From: Clostridia bacterium
GTDB lineage: Bacteria > Bacillota > Clostridia > Christensenellales > Aristaeellaceae
Direction of reading: 5' to 3'
Assembly: GCA_017404985.1 (NCBI GenBank)
Contig: JAFRBK010000033.1
Location: forward strand, 1-64,000
DNA: 64,000 nt
A program made the position numbers and the translations under genes. Of the stretch, positions 44,742-54,414 are shown in pieces. How positions within the stretch are numbered: position 1 is the stretch's first letter; every line of letters begins with the position of its first letter. A model generated the notes under the pieces. That model did no database searches, was not told where the DNA came from, and saw only the letters and a program-made list of their open reading frames with translations.

Positions 44742-46349
44742 ATGTCCAAGATGATCGGTATCGACCTGGGAACCACGAATTCCTGTGTCGCTTTTATGGA
44801 AAACGGCCACGCCGTCATTATTCCGAACGCAGAAGGCAGCCGGACCACGCCTTCTGTGGTCGCGTTCACGAAGAGCGGCGAGCGCCTCATCGGCACGGCC
44901 GCCAAGCGCCAGGCAGTCACAAATGCCGCCAGGACTTTTTCCTCCGTCAAGCGGGAGATGGGGACTTCCCATAAATACCAGGTGGACGGGAAATCCTATA
45001 CCCCGCAGGAGATATCCGCGATGATTCTGCAGAAGCTGAAGTCGGACGCGGAAAGCTATATCGGCGAACCGGTTTCGGATGCCGTTATCACCGTGCCGGC
45101 GTATTTTTCCGATGCCCAGCGCCAGGCCACCAAGGACGCCTGCCTGATCGCCGGCCTGAACGTGCTCCGGATTATCAACGAGCCCACCTCCGCAGCCCTA
45201 GCCTACGGCTTCAACAAAGGGGAGCCGAAAAAGATCATGGTGTATGACCTGGGCGGCGGCACCTTTGACGTTTCCATCCTGGAGATCAATTCCGACACGA
45301 TCGAAGTCATGGCCACCGCCGGCAACAACCATCTCGGCGGGGACGATTTTGACCAGTGCATCGTCGGTTTCCTGCTGGACCAATTCCGCAGGACGCATCA
45401 GAAAGACCTTTCCGGGGATCCCATGGCCATGCAGCGCCTGGCGGAAGCAGCGGAAAAAGCCAAGATTGAGCTGTCCTCCGCCCAGGAAACGACCATCAAC
45501 CTGCCTTTCCTGTATCAGGATGCCTCCGGCCCCAAGCACCTCGAAACGGTGCTGACCCGGGCGCGCTTCAATGAGCTGACCGCCCATCTGGTGGAGGAAA
45601 CCCGCGGGCCTGTCCAGCAGGCCATGGCGGATGCTGGCATTACCGCTTCCCAGCTGGACCGGGTGCTGCTCGTCGGCGGTTCGACCCGGATCCCCGCGGT
45701 GCAGGAAGCAGTCCGCAGGCTGACCGGCAAGGAACCTTCCAGAGACATCAACCCGGATGAATGCGTCGCCATGGGCGCCTGCCTGCAGGGCGGCGTGCTG
45801 ACCGGCGCGATCCATTCCCTGGTGCTGATCGACGTTACCCCCCTTTCCCTGGGAATCGAAACCCTCGGCGATGTCTTTGCCCGGATTATCGACCGGAACA
45901 CGCCGCTCCCCTGCCAGCATTCCCAGGTGTTCACCACGGCGGCGAACTTCCAGACCAGCGTGGAAATCAACGTGCTGCAGGGCGAACGGGAAATTGCTTC
46001 CGCCAACAAATCCCTGGGCAAGTTCCGGCTGAACGGAATCCGGAGGGCGCTGCGCGGCGTGCCGCAGATTGAGGTCACCTTTACGATCGATACCAACGGC
46101 ATTGTCCATGTGACAGCCAAGGACCTCGGCACCAACCATTCGCAGGACATCACGATCTCAGGTTCCGGCAACATGAGCCGGGAAGATATCGACCGGGCCA
46201 TCCGGGACGCGGAGCGCTACGCCGCCGAGGACCAGGAGCGCAAGCGGAAGCAGGAAGCCGCCAACGCCGCCGAAGCCCGCCGTGCCCGGCAGAACGCCAC
46301 GCAGAAGGATGATGACAACCGGAATGAAGACGGGTCCTATGACGCGTAA
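44742..46349 (+). CDS. Short Hsp70 (DnaK paralog) lacking most of the lid
   Basis: A protein of about 535 residues starting [18 protein letters not shown] behind GGAGG. The ATPase domain is complete ([35 protein letters not shown]), and the substrate-binding beta-domain contains [13 protein letters not shown]. The C-terminus stops soon after with a short charged helix ([19 protein letters not shown]), about 75 residues less than normal DnaK. It also lacks grpE and dnaJ neighbours of the classic type. The three genes downstream form a cluster with it, including a J-domain protein. It is probably a specialised chaperone rather than the housekeeping DnaK. Confidence 0.9.
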   Translation: MSKMIGIDLGTTNSCVAFMENGHAVIIPNAEGSRTTPSVVAFTKSGERLIGTAAKRQAVTNAARTFSSVKREMGTSHKYQVDGKSYTPQEISAMILQKLKSDAESYIGEPVSDAVITVPAYFSDAQRQATKDACLIAGLNVLRIINEPTSAALAYGFNKGEPKKIMVYDLGGGTFDVSILEINSDTIEVMATAGNNHLGGDDFDQCIVGFLLDQFRRTHQKDLSGDPMAMQRLAEAAEKAKIELSSAQETTINLPFLYQDASGPKHLETVLTRARFNELTAHLVEETRGPVQQAMADAGITASQLDRVLLVGGSTRIPAVQEAVRRLTGKEPSRDINPDECVAMGACLQGGVLTGAIHSLVLIDVTPLSLGIETLGDVFARIIDRNTPLPCQHSQVFTTAANFQTSVEINVLQGEREIASANKSLGKFRLNGIRRALRGVPQIEVTFTIDTNGIVHVTAKDLGTNHSQDITISGSGNMSREDIDRAIRDAERYAAEDQERKRKQEAANAAEARRARQNATQKDDDNRNEDGSYDA

Positions 46350-46403
46350 CCGCCTCAAAAGACCAGATGAACCTGAGACGAAATATATAAGGAAGAATTT
46401 CGG

Positions 46404-47264
46404 ATGTTTGGATATATCACACCGGTGCTGAATGCCCTTTCAGATGAAAGCAAAGCCCGGTACCGCTCCGTATACTGCGGCGTCTGCCATTCCCTGCTGG
46501 GCCGATACGGCCAGGCCGCCCGGCTGACGCTCAGCAACGATATGACCTTCCTGGCGGTGCTGCTGGACTCCCTGTATGAGCCGGAAAGCAGCATCCAGCC
46601 TGCCCGATGCGCAATCCATCCGCTCCACGCCCATCCGTATGAGCAATCCACCATCGTGGATTTCGCCTCCGATATGAACCTGATTCTTTCATATTATAAG
46701 GCGGCGGACCAGGTGCTGGACGGGGAACCCGCGGGAAAGCTGGCGGAAAAGAAACTGCGGAACGCTTTCACCCTGGTTCGGGAGCGCCGGCCCCGCCAGT
46801 GCGATGAAGTCCATGCCGCGCTGGAAAAACTGTGGGCTCTGGAAAAGGAGCCATCGCCTGACCCGGACGCGCTGTGCAACCTTTCGGGCCAGATGCTCGG
46901 GGCCGTCTTCGTTCCGGATCCGGATGACCTCTGGGCTTCCGCCCTGTACGGAGTCGGCGAAGGCCTCGGCCGTTTTGTATACTGGATGGACGCCTTCGAT
47001 GATTTCGACGCGGACCGGAAGAAGCGGCGCTTCAATCCGCTGGAACCATTCCGCTCACGGCCGGACTACATTTCCTTCTGCGGCAACACGCTGGAAATGT
47101 TCATGGCGGAAGCCGCTGAACGGTTTGAAATCCTGCCGCTGGAAAAGGATCTGGACATCCTTCGCAATGTGATTTACAGCGGGGTCTGGCAGCGCTGGAT
47201 TCAGCTGGAAAACAAACGAAACAAAAATGGAGGAAAGGAGGACAGCGCGCATGCAGAATCGTGA
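46404..47264 (+). CDS. DUF5685 protein
   Basis: A 286-residue protein starting [15 protein letters not shown]. The early [13 protein letters not shown] with paired Cys, the acidic [18 protein letters not shown] and a helical overall pattern match DUF5685, which occurs next to DnaK/DnaJ-like genes in Clostridia. The helical pattern with the Asp-rich motif recalls isoprenoid-synthase-like helical folds, but no function is established. The 3' end overlaps the J-protein gene by 14 bp, which indicates co-translation. Confidence 0.8.
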   Translation: MFGYITPVLNALSDESKARYRSVYCGVCHSLLGRYGQAARLTLSNDMTFLAVLLDSLYEPESSIQPARCAIHPLHAHPYEQSTIVDFASDMNLILSYYKAADQVLDGEPAGKLAEKKLRNAFTLVRERRPRQCDEVHAALEKLWALEKEPSPDPDALCNLSGQMLGAVFVPDPDDLWASALYGVGEGLGRFVYWMDAFDDFDADRKKRRFNPLEPFRSRPDYISFCGNTLEMFMAEAAERFEILPLEKDLDILRNVIYSGVWQRWIQLENKRNKNGGKEDSAHAES

Positions 47265-48069
47265 TCCGTTTCAGGTACTGGGAGTTCCCTCCACCGCGTC
47301 CGAGGATGAAATCAAATCCGCTTACCGAAAGCTGGCCAAGAAGTATCATCCGGACCTGAACCCCGGCGATAAAGCCGCCGAGGAAAAAATGCGGGAAGTC
47401 AATGAAGCCTATACCCAGGCGCTCCAATACAAGAAAAACGGCGGCAATGCCTCCTGGGGTTCTCCCTTCTGCTCCTCCTCCGGCTCTCCGTACGGTTCCT
47501 CCAACGGTTCGTCCTACGGGCCTTACGGTTCTTCCGGCCGTTCCTATGGCTCCGGCGGCAACGGGCAGCAGTATAACCGAAATTCCTACGGTTCCCCCTT
47601 CGGGGACTTTGACGGGTTTGACCCCTTCTCCGCCTTTTTCGGCGGAGCACGGCAGCAACAGCAGCAAACCGGTTTCCGCCAGCGGAACTACGCGAATCCG
47701 GACCTGCAGACCGCCGGCCAGTATGTGCTGTCCCGCCGGTTCAACGATGCCATCAACCTGCTGAACCGGGTTCCGACCCACGACGCGGACTGGCACGCGC
47801 TGTATGCCCGGGCCCATATGGGGCTCGGAAACAGGATCGCCGCCATGGACCATGCCCAGGCCGCAGCGAAAATGGCGCCCCAGGATGCGGAATACCAGAA
47901 TCTCCTCTCCACCCTGGAATCCGGCCGGGAAACCTACCGGCAAACCCGCAGCGGCGGATACGACTTCCGCTCCGCAATCTGCGCGAACCCGTGCCTCACC
48001 TGCTTCGCGCTGAACATTTTCCTGAACTGCTGCCTCGGCGGCGTGGGCCGGTTCGGCTACTGCTGCTGA
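47251..48069 (+). CDS. J-domain protein with TPR-like region and Cys-rich tail
   Basis: A 272-residue protein starting [15 protein letters not shown] after AGGAGG. The J-domain occupies 1-60 with His-Pro-Asp at 33-35. A long Gly/Ser/Tyr-rich linker (60-150) and two TPR-like helical pairs ([20 protein letters not shown], then [13 protein letters not shown]) follow. The last 30 residues are hydrophobic with seven Cys ([25 protein letters not shown]), suggesting membrane attachment, acylation or metal binding. It should stimulate the Hsp70 encoded upstream. Confidence 0.88.
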   Translation: MQNRDPFQVLGVPSTASEDEIKSAYRKLAKKYHPDLNPGDKAAEEKMREVNEAYTQALQYKKNGGNASWGSPFCSSSGSPYGSSNGSSYGPYGSSGRSYGSGGNGQQYNRNSYGSPFGDFDGFDPFSAFFGGARQQQQQTGFRQRNYANPDLQTAGQYVLSRRFNDAINLLNRVPTHDADWHALYARAHMGLGNRIAAMDHAQAAAKMAPQDAEYQNLLSTLESGRETYRQTRSGGYDFRSAICANPCLTCFALNIFLNCCLGGVGRFGYCC

Positions 48070-48154
48070 TAAAAAACGTACGTGAAATAATGCCCAGGCC
48101 CATTTTCATCCGCCCGGGATAACGAAAAAAGCAATTGGAAAGAAGGTATGGAAA

Positions 48155-48568
48155 ATGACGTTTTTGCAGAAGATGAAAGAAGGATTCATACGGTTCATGC
48201 AGGGCCGCCACGGAAATGACAACCTGGGAATGGTCACGCTGTTTGCCGGGCTGATTCTATCGCTGGTCGGCGCCTTCGGCGGGGGCATCGTGTTCACCAT
48301 TCTGGGCCTGGCGCTGTATATCATCACCATCTTCCGGATGTTCTCCCGGAATCATGAAGCGAGGCTGAAGGAAAACCAGAAGTATATCGAACTCACTTCC
48401 AATGTTTCCACCAAAACCCGCCAGTTTGTCAAACGGATGAAGAACCGGAAGGATTATAAGTATTTCAAGTGCCCGAACTGCAAAGTGCTGCTCCGGCTCA
48501 AGCGCGGCTGCGGAGAGAAGGACATCACCTGCGTCCGCTGCGGCCATCAGTTCAAGGAGAAGGCGTAA
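48155..48568 (+). CDS. Membrane-anchored zinc-ribbon protein
   Basis: A 137-residue protein starting MTFLQKMKEGFIRFM. One or two membrane helices (MVTLFAGLILSLVGAF, then VFTILGLALYIITIF) are followed by a basic stretch and a C-terminal zinc ribbon with CPNC and CVRCGHQF. It is the last gene of the Hsp70/DUF5685/J-protein cluster. It may place the chaperone system at the membrane; this is inference from context. Confidence 0.7.
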   Translation: MTFLQKMKEGFIRFMQGRHGNDNLGMVTLFAGLILSLVGAFGGGIVFTILGLALYIITIFRMFSRNHEARLKENQKYIELTSNVSTKTRQFVKRMKNRKDYKYFKCPNCKVLLRLKRGCGEKDITCVRCGHQFKEKA

Positions 48569-48575
48569 GCCCGAA

Positions 48576-48830
48576 TCAGGCGCCCTTTTTCATCGCCGGC
48601 AGCGCCGACAGGTTGACAGAGTAGCTGCGGTTGCGCTGGCCGCCCTTTTCCAGCAGCCCTTCCCGAACCATGCGGCGCAGATAGCCCGCGGTGGTGGACA
48701 GGGAGGCGTGCCCCGCTGCCATGCTGATTTCCCGCACGCTGGGCTGGCGCCCCTTTTCCCGGGAAAAGGACAGCATATAATGGACAATTACATCCCTGGT
48801 TTCAATATTTCTCGGTGTGCACTGATACAT
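48576..48830 (-). CDS. LexA-type winged-helix DNA-binding protein
   Basis: An 84-residue protein starting MYQCTPRNIETRDV behind GGGAGGGGA. The sequence REKGRQPSVREISMAAGHAS, then STTAGYLRRMVREGLL, matches the LexA N-terminal winged helix. The protease half of LexA is absent. The gene lies 17 bp after an S24-type repressor gene on the same strand, so a divided or partner system is possible. It probably controls a small local regulon. Confidence 0.8.
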   Translation of the reverse strand: MYQCTPRNIETRDVIVHYMLSFSREKGRQPSVREISMAAGHASLSTTAGYLRRMVREGLLEKGGQRNRSYSVNLSALPAMKKGA

Positions 48831-48847
48831 GGTTTCCCCTCCCTGTT

Positions 48848-49633
48848 TCATTTGTTCAGAAAAAGCTCGATGTCCGCTTCATCCGCAATCTGGCTGCCGT
48901 CCAAGACGCCGATCACCTTGCCGATGCAGCGGACTTCTTCATCCCCGCTGAACCGCATCAGAGGATAGGCCGGATTATGGCTCACGAGGCCTTCCTTGCT
49001 GTACTCCTTGATGTACCCCATATCCCCGACGACAAAGATCCCGATTTCCCCTTCCCGGAGGGAGCCCGTATGCCGGACAAACACCTGCTGCCCGTCCCGG
49101 TAGGTCGGCTCCATGCTGTCCCCGCTGACGCGGATGATTTCGTCCGCTTTTCCGGGCAGGGTATCGGCATACAGCCAGACTTCCTCCCCGGCAGCCTCCC
49201 CGATCCCGAGACCGGGGCCCGCGCAGGCGCTCAGCTCGTTCCGGTAAACCTTCACCAGCGGGCGCGGCGCGGTGCGCTTTTCCTGCAGAGCCAGCAGCAA
49301 ATCCATTTCCCGCAGGACCACGCGCCGGTGATCCGCCGTCAGCTGCTCAAAGCGGCTTATGAATGCTTCACTTTCATTTTTTGATTCCGGCGCCGCCTGC
49401 GTGCCGAAAAACTCATTCAGGGTCAGGCCAAGCGCCTCACAGATCCGGGGAACGCTCCCCAGATCCGGCCGGCTGCGCCCGGCTTCCCACGCGCCAACGG
49501 CGTTCTTATGCACGCGGGCCAGGGCGCCAAGCTCCTCCTGATTCATCCCGGCCTGCTTCCTGTACTTCCGGATCAGGTCGCCATAGGCAACCCCAGCGGC
49601 ATTGTTCATCCCCGAAGCATCCGCTTTCGCCAT
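48848..49633 (-). CDS. XRE/S24 self-cleaving-type repressor
   Basis: A protein of about 261 residues. The N-terminal Cro/CI-type helix-turn-helix is MNQEELGALARVHKNAVGAW. The C-terminal S24 peptidase domain has the nucleophile Ser near 173 (VSGDSMEPTYRDG) and Lys near 209 (MGYIKEY). An Ala-Gly pair in SACAGPG would be the cleavage site. It resembles LexA/CI repressors that cleave themselves when RecA filaments form. Start choice is uncertain (49633 or 49609). Two matching palindromes in its own promoter point to autoregulation. Confidence 0.85.
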   Translation of the reverse strand: MAKADASGMNNAAGVAYGDLIRKYRKQAGMNQEELGALARVHKNAVGAWEAGRSRPDLGSVPRICEALGLTLNEFFGTQAAPESKNESEAFISRFEQLTADHRRVVLREMDLLLALQEKRTAPRPLVKVYRNELSACAGPGLGIGEAAGEEVWLYADTLPGKADEIIRVSGDSMEPTYRDGQQVFVRHTGSLREGEIGIFVVGDMGYIKEYSKEGLVSHNPAYPLMRFSGDEEVRCIGKVIGVLDGSQIADEADIELFLNK

Positions 49634-49666
49634 CCCCTCACCCGCTTTCTTTTCTATGCCGAACAC

Positions 49667-49696
49667 AGTATAGCACAATTATTTTGTGCTTGTAAA
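49667..49696 (-). promoter_or_regulatory. Promoter of the S24 repressor gene
   Basis: On the minus strand TTTACA (49696-49691) and TATACT (49672-49667) are 18 bp apart. The first operator palindrome fills the spacer between them. Confidence 0.75.
49673..49689. promoter_or_regulatory. Repressor operator 1
   Basis: GCACAATTATTTTGTGC is a near-perfect palindrome (GCACAA/TTGTGC) placed exactly between the -35 and -10 boxes, so binding would block RNA polymerase. Confidence 0.7.
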
Positions 49697-49702
49697 GCCT
49701 CT

Positions 49703-49719
49703 GCACAATTTTTTTGTGT
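49703..49719. promoter_or_regulatory. Repressor operator 2
   Basis: GCACAATTTTTTTGTGT repeats operator 1 with one end base changed, 30 bp (three helical turns) away. The spacing suits cooperative binding of two dimers. Confidence 0.65.
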
Positions 49720-49817
49720 TTTTCTCTGACAGCATGCAAGATATACCAAGGAAAAACTTCAGGTTTTCCCGGCGTTGTGATATAATAAATTACTTCTTTT
49801 CTGAAAGGATGACAAGC

Positions 49818-50804
49818 ATGTTTCACCTCAGGGAACCCAAATTTCTCAAGCTGCTGGACCTGACGCCGGAGGAAATCACCGGCCTGCTGGACCTGGCGGA
49901 TGATCTGAAAGCAAAGAAAAAAGCCGGGACGCCCCATGCACTGTATACCGGCAAAAATATCGCCCTGATTTTTGAAAAAACCAGCACCCGGACCCGGTGT
50001 TCCTTTGAGGTGGCTGCCCACGACCTTGGCATGAACTGCACCTATCTGGATCCTTCCGGAAGCCAGATCGGCAAAAAGGAAAGCATCGCGGACACGGCCC
50101 GGGTCCTGGGCCGGATGTTTGACGGCATTGAATACCGGGGCTATGGGCAGGAGATCGTGGAGGACCTGTACCGCTATTCCGGCATTCCCGTCTGGAACGG
50201 GCTGACCAATGAATTCCACCCGACCCAGATCCTGGCCGATTTTCTGACCGCCCGGGAGCGCTTCGGGTCCCTGGCCGGGCTCAAGCTGGTCTATATGGGC
50301 GACGCCCGGTACAACATGGGCAATTCCCTGATGGTCGGCTGCGCCAAAATGGGGATGCGCTTTGTCGCCTGCGCCCCGGAAAAATATATGCCGAATGCAG
50401 AGCTGGTCGAAACCTGCCGGTCCATCGCCGCCGAAACGGGCGCGGTGCTGGAGTTTGAGCCGGATCTGAACAAGGCGCTGCCCGGCGCCCACGTGGTGTA
50501 TACCGATGTCTGGGTCTCCATGGGGGAAAGTGATTCCGTATGGGAAGAGCGGATCCGGGACCTGTTTCCCTACCGGGTCACTGCCGAAGCCATGGCCCTG
50601 GCCGGCCCGCAGTGTGTTTTCATGCACTGCCTCCCCTCCTTCCATGACCTGAACACCACCATCGGCAAAACGATTCATGACAAATTCGGGCTCGACTGCA
50701 TGGAGGTTACGGACGAGGTCTTTGAAGGCCCCCAGTCCGTCGTCTTCGACGAAGCTGAAAACCGGATGCACACGATCAAAGCTGTGATGGCCGCCACGCT
50801 GTAA
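49818..50804 (+). CDS. argF: Ornithine carbamoyltransferase
   Basis: A 328-residue protein starting [15 protein letters not shown] behind AAAGGATG. The carbamoyl-phosphate site STRTR is at 56-60, with [19 protein letters not shown] and the catalytic HCLPSFHD region; all are intact. It condenses ornithine and carbamoyl phosphate to citrulline, and could act in arginine synthesis or, in reverse, in arginine degradation. No other arginine gene is near. It diverges from the repressor gene and may be under its influence, though the operators favour the repressor side. Confidence 0.95.
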   Translation: MFHLREPKFLKLLDLTPEEITGLLDLADDLKAKKKAGTPHALYTGKNIALIFEKTSTRTRCSFEVAAHDLGMNCTYLDPSGSQIGKKESIADTARVLGRMFDGIEYRGYGQEIVEDLYRYSGIPVWNGLTNEFHPTQILADFLTARERFGSLAGLKLVYMGDARYNMGNSLMVGCAKMGMRFVACAPEKYMPNAELVETCRSIAAETGAVLEFEPDLNKALPGAHVVYTDVWVSMGESDSVWEERIRDLFPYRVTAEAMALAGPQCVFMHCLPSFHDLNTTIGKTIHDKFGLDCMEVTDEVFEGPQSVVFDEAENRMHTIKAVMAATL

Positions 50805-50849
50805 ACCATCCGTTGCAAACCTTTCGCTGCACTTTCCCACCATATGCAA

Positions 50850-50892
50850 AAACCCCGCTGTCCGTATCGCAGGACAGCGGGGCTGTTTTTTT
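50850..50892. terminator. Bidirectional terminator between argF and oadB
   Basis: CCCCGCTGTCC (50853-50863) pairs perfectly with GGACAGCGGGG (50872-50882), with an A run before and a T run after it. Confidence 0.92.
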
Positions 50893-50896
50893 GTGC

Positions 50897-52123
50897 TTAG
50901 CCGAACATGCTAATCAGGAAGCCGGCCGCGATGGCGGAGCCGATTACGCCCGCCACGTTGGGGCCCATGGCATGCATGAGCAGGAAGTTGGAGGGATTGG
51001 CTTTCTGGCCTTCCCGCTGGGAAACGCGGGCCGCCATCGGAACGGCGGACACGCCGGCGGAGCCGATCAGGGGATTGATCTTGCCGCCGCTCAGCTTATA
51101 CATCAGCTTGCCCACCAGCAGGCCGCCGATGGTGCTGAAGGAGAAGGCGATCAGGCCCAGGACGACGATCTTGATCGTATCCAGGGTCAGGAAGCGGGAA
51201 CCCACCATGGTCGCGCCGACGCTGATGCCCAGGAACAGCGTAACGATATTCATCAGGGCATTCTGGGCCACGTCGCTCAGCCGCTCAGTGACACCGGTTT
51301 CCTTCAGCAGGTTGCCAAACATCAGGCAGCCGATCAGGGGCGCGGTGGAGGGCAGCAGCAGGACCACGAAGATGGTGACCACGATCGGGAACAGGATCTT
51401 TTCGGTTTTGCTGACTTCGCGCAACTGTTCCATCTTGACGCTTCGTTCCTTTTCGGTGGTCAGCGCCCGCATGATCGGAGGCTGGATCATCGGAATCAGC
51501 GCCATGTAGCTGTAAGCGGCCACGGCGATCGGCCCCAGCAGTTCGGGCGCCAGCTTCGTGGTGGTCAGGATGGCCGTGGGGCCGTCCGCGCCGCCGATGA
51601 TACCGATGGAGGCGGACTGCTGGGCATCAAAGCCGAGCAGGTTCGCGCCGAAGAAGGCGAAGAATACGCCGAACTGGGCAGCCGCGCCCAGCAGCAGGCT
51701 CTTCGGGTTCGAGATCAGCGGGCCGAAGTCGGTCATCGCGCCGATGCCGATGAAGATCAGGCAGGGATAAATACCGGCTTTGACGCCGATATACAGGATA
51801 TCGATCAGCCCGCCGTGGGCCATGATGTGGCCGTAGCTGTGGTAATAGGGGCTTGCCTTGTCCAGGAAAGCATCCCACAGTTCCTGATGGTACAGCGCAT
51901 CCGGCAGCTGGCCGTCGGTCGTCATGAACACCGAGCTGACATTCGCCAACAGGCATCCGACGGCGATGCCGACCATCAGCAGCGGCTCATACTGCTTCTT
52001 GATGCCAAGATACAGCAGCACGCAGGCAATCGCGATCATCACCAGGTTTCTCCATCCGTCCGGATTGCTGAAGAAGCCGGCAAATCCGGATTCGGTAACC
52101 AGTTTTCCAAGGGAATCTAACAT
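50897..52123 (-). CDS. oadB: Na+-pumping decarboxylase beta subunit
   Basis: A 408-residue membrane protein, MLDSLGKLVTESGFAGFF onward, with about ten membrane segments. The conserved GIIGGADGPTAI loop and the GSAGVSAVPMAARVSQ segment carry the Asp and Ser used for Na+ binding in this family. It decarboxylates the carboxybiotin passed on by the carrier subunit and pumps Na+ outward. It is the last gene of the operon, ending at the bidirectional terminator. Confidence 0.95.
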   Translation of the reverse strand: MLDSLGKLVTESGFAGFFSNPDGWRNLVMIAIACVLLYLGIKKQYEPLLMVGIAVGCLLANVSSVFMTTDGQLPDALYHQELWDAFLDKASPYYHSYGHIMAHGGLIDILYIGVKAGIYPCLIFIGIGAMTDFGPLISNPKSLLLGAAAQFGVFFAFFGANLLGFDAQQSASIGIIGGADGPTAILTTTKLAPELLGPIAVAAYSYMALIPMIQPPIMRALTTEKERSVKMEQLREVSKTEKILFPIVVTIFVVLLLPSTAPLIGCLMFGNLLKETGVTERLSDVAQNALMNIVTLFLGISVGATMVGSRFLTLDTIKIVVLGLIAFSFSTIGGLLVGKLMYKLSGGKINPLIGSAGVSAVPMAARVSQREGQKANPSNFLLMHAMGPNVAGVIGSAIAAGFLISMFG

Positions 52124-52139
52124 CGTTCAGTATCCTCCC

Positions 52140-52541
52140 TTATCCCAGAACGATAATCGGCGTTCCGGTATCCACTTTGGTTCCTACATCCGTGAGCACC
52201 TGGGCCACGGTCGCGTCATGGGGCGCCATGATTTCATTTTCCATCTTCATGGCTTCCAGCACTGCCAGCACTTCCCCGCTCTTGACGGACTGGCCGGCCT
52301 TCACGTTCACCTTGACGATGGTTCCGGGCATCGGGGAAAGGACCTGCTCTCCGGCCACGGCAGCAGGAGCAGCGGCAGGAGCGGGCGCGGCAGCAGGGGC
52401 CGCGGCAGGAGCAGCAGCGGGAGCAGCAGGCGCGGCGGCAGGAGCGGGCGCAAAGGCTTCGTATTCGTCCAGAATCATGGCCTCGCCCTGATTCACTTCC
52501 ACTTCATAGGTTTTTCCCTTCAGGGTAACTTTATACTTCAT
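52140..52541 (-). CDS. Biotin carboxyl carrier subunit of the decarboxylase
   Basis: A 133-residue protein. A short N-terminal beta domain (MKYKVTLKGKTYEVEV) is followed by an Ala-Pro-rich hinge of about 40 residues and a biotinyl domain. The acceptor Lys lies in LEAMKMENEIMAP. The hinge lets the biotin arm swing between OadA and OadB. It is 17 bp from oadB and 3 bp from the next gene upstream, so it is part of one operon. Confidence 0.93.
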   Translation of the reverse strand: MKYKVTLKGKTYEVEVNQGEAMILDEYEAFAPAPAAAPAAPAAAPAAAPAAAPAPAAAPAAVAGEQVLSPMPGTIVKVNVKAGQSVKSGEVLAVLEAMKMENEIMAPHDATVAQVLTDVGTKVDTGTPIIVLG

Positions 52542-52543
52542 GA

Positions 52544-52903
52544 TTATTTGACCTCCTTGATGGATACGAACCGAAGCTCGTTGAGGGGTTTCTGCAGCTT
52601 GTCGGCGACAATGGCCATGATCATCGCGGCATCCCGCGGATCCGTGTCATAAATCTTCACCTCGCCGGCGCTGCCGGGAGCCAGCTTCTTCGGAGCGGCC
52701 GGCTGGGCCGGGGCGGCAGGGGCAGGGGCAGCCGGAGCGGCTTGCTTCGCGGCGGGAGCGGCCTTCTTTTTGGATGTCATGATTTTCCCGACGATGATGA
52801 TCACTGTCATCAGCAGCGTCAGGCCGATAAACACGACAGCGTAGCCGAGCACCGCGTCCAGCAGGTTATCCCCAATACCAAGTACTAAACGGCCGTCTTT
52901 CAT
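52544..52903 (-). CDS. oadG: OadG-like gamma subunit
   Basis: A 119-residue protein with one membrane helix (YAVVFIGLTLLMTVIIIV), an Ala-Pro-rich linker and a C-terminal soluble domain (DPRDAAMIMAIVADKLQ). It ties the carboxyltransferase to the membrane pump. The gene order alpha, gamma, carrier, beta matches other clostridial Na+ decarboxylases. The C-terminal domain is longer than the short tail of enterobacterial OadG and carries a conserved-looking NELRFVSIKEV end. Confidence 0.85.
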   Translation of the reverse strand: MKDGRLVLGIGDNLLDAVLGYAVVFIGLTLLMTVIIIVGKIMTSKKKAAPAAKQAAPAAPAPAAPAQPAAPKKLAPGSAGEVKIYDTDPRDAAMIMAIVADKLQKPLNELRFVSIKEVK

Positions 52904-52918
52904 TATACAGTTGCCTCC

Positions 52919-54319
52919 TTACGCCTCTTCGATGGTGTACTTGACAACCTTTTCGCGGTTGGCCTTGCGGTCCTTCAGGAATTTCTCCGCCTGGGCCGGG
53001 AAGCAGATCCAGCTCATCAGGTCTTCTTCGGATTCAGCCAGGCTGCCCAGGGCTTCCTTCGCCTTTTTGAAGTCTTCGCCGGTGCGCTTGCTATCCTCGA
53101 TCCGGCAGTCCACGGGCTTGCCGCCCTCGCCAAGGATCTTGGCTTCCAGCTCCGGATTCACCGGCGCGGGAGATTTGCCATATTCGCCTTTGAAATAGTT
53201 CTTGACTTCGTTGCTGATGTTCTTGTAGCGCTCGCCCACCAGCACGTTGGTCACAGCCTGGTTGCCGACCATCTGGCTCAGCGGGGTGACCAGCGGCGGA
53301 TAGCCCAGATCCTTGCGGACCGCGGGGATCTCCAGCAGCGCGGCATCGAACTTGTCCATGGCGTTCATGTCCTTCAGGTTGGCGATCATGTTGCTCAGCA
53401 TGCCGCCGGGCACCTTGTACACCAGCGCCTGGCTGTCGGTCGCCATGCTCTTGGGGTTGATCAGGCCGCTGTCCACATATTTCTGCTTCACGGGTTTGAA
53501 GAAGTCATTCACCTGGTTAATGACCTTCTCGTTCAGCCCGGTTTCAATGCCATACTGCTGCAACGCGTAGAACATGGTCTCCGTCGCGGCCTGGCTGGTG
53601 CCGTTGGAGAAGCAGCTGGTGGCGGTATCGATCACGTCCACGCCGCTCTCGATGGCTTTGGTCAGGGTCATGTACGCCATGCCGGTGGTGCAGTGGGTAT
53701 GCAGGATTACGGGCACGTTGCCGACGGCATCCTTGATGCCCTTGATCAGGTGCTCCGCCTCAAAGGGGCTCATGGTGCCGGCCATATCCTTCAGGCACAG
53801 GGTGTCGAAGCCCATCTTCACCAGTTCCTTGCACATCTCGACATATTTCTCGACGGTGTGCACCGGGCTCTGGGTATAGCTGATGCAGCCGGAAGCGACG
53901 GTATTCTTCTTCGCGTATTTCTTGGTGGCGGCCAGGGCGGTTTCCAGATTGCGGAAATCGTTCAGGGCGTCAAAAATGCGGATGATGTCAATGCCGTTCT
54001 TGATGCTCAGCTCAACGAACTTTTCCACCACGTCGTCATGGTAGTGCTTGTAGCCCAGCAGGTTCTGGCCGCGCAGCAGCATCTGCAGCCTGGTGTTGGG
54101 CATACCGGCCCGGATATTCCGCAGCCGTTCCCAGGGGTCTTCTCCCAGATAGCGCAGGCAGGAGTCAAAGGTGGCGCCGCCCCAGCATTCCACGGAGTAG
54201 TAGCCGGCCTTGTCCATCACCGGCAGGATGTCCTTGAAATCCGCGTAGGGCAGCCGGGTGGCCATCAGGCTCTGGTTCGCGTCCCGCATCACGGTTTCGG
54301 TAAACTGAACTTTTTTCAT
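52919..54319 (-). CDS. oadA: Oxaloacetate decarboxylase carboxyltransferase subunit
   Basis: A 466-residue protein starting MKKVQFTETVMRDANQSL behind AGGGAGAT. The TIM-barrel metal site is visible in VMRDANQS and HTHCTTGMAYMT, and the carboxyl-transfer Lys in DTLCLKDMAGTMSP. It lacks the C-terminal biotin domain of enterobacterial OadA because the carrier is separate here. It moves CO2 from oxaloacetate to biotin. pckA lies 95 bp upstream on the same strand and makes or uses oxaloacetate, which couples PEP metabolism to a Na+ gradient. Confidence 0.93.
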   Translation of the reverse strand: MKKVQFTETVMRDANQSLMATRLPYADFKDILPVMDKAGYYSVECWGGATFDSCLRYLGEDPWERLRNIRAGMPNTRLQMLLRGQNLLGYKHYHDDVVEKFVELSIKNGIDIIRIFDALNDFRNLETALAATKKYAKKNTVASGCISYTQSPVHTVEKYVEMCKELVKMGFDTLCLKDMAGTMSPFEAEHLIKGIKDAVGNVPVILHTHCTTGMAYMTLTKAIESGVDVIDTATSCFSNGTSQAATETMFYALQQYGIETGLNEKVINQVNDFFKPVKQKYVDSGLINPKSMATDSQALVYKVPGGMLSNMIANLKDMNAMDKFDAALLEIPAVRKDLGYPPLVTPLSQMVGNQAVTNVLVGERYKNISNEVKNYFKGEYGKSPAPVNPELEAKILGEGGKPVDCRIEDSKRTGEDFKKAKEALGSLAESEEDLMSWICFPAQAEKFLKDRKANREKVVKYTIEEA

Positions 54320-54414
54320 GAAGATAATCTCCCTATCCTTTTTGTACATACGGGATGCCGTTCCCGATCGGAACGGCATCCCATTGTTTTCAGTTGTTCA
54401 GGCCCGCTGAAATC

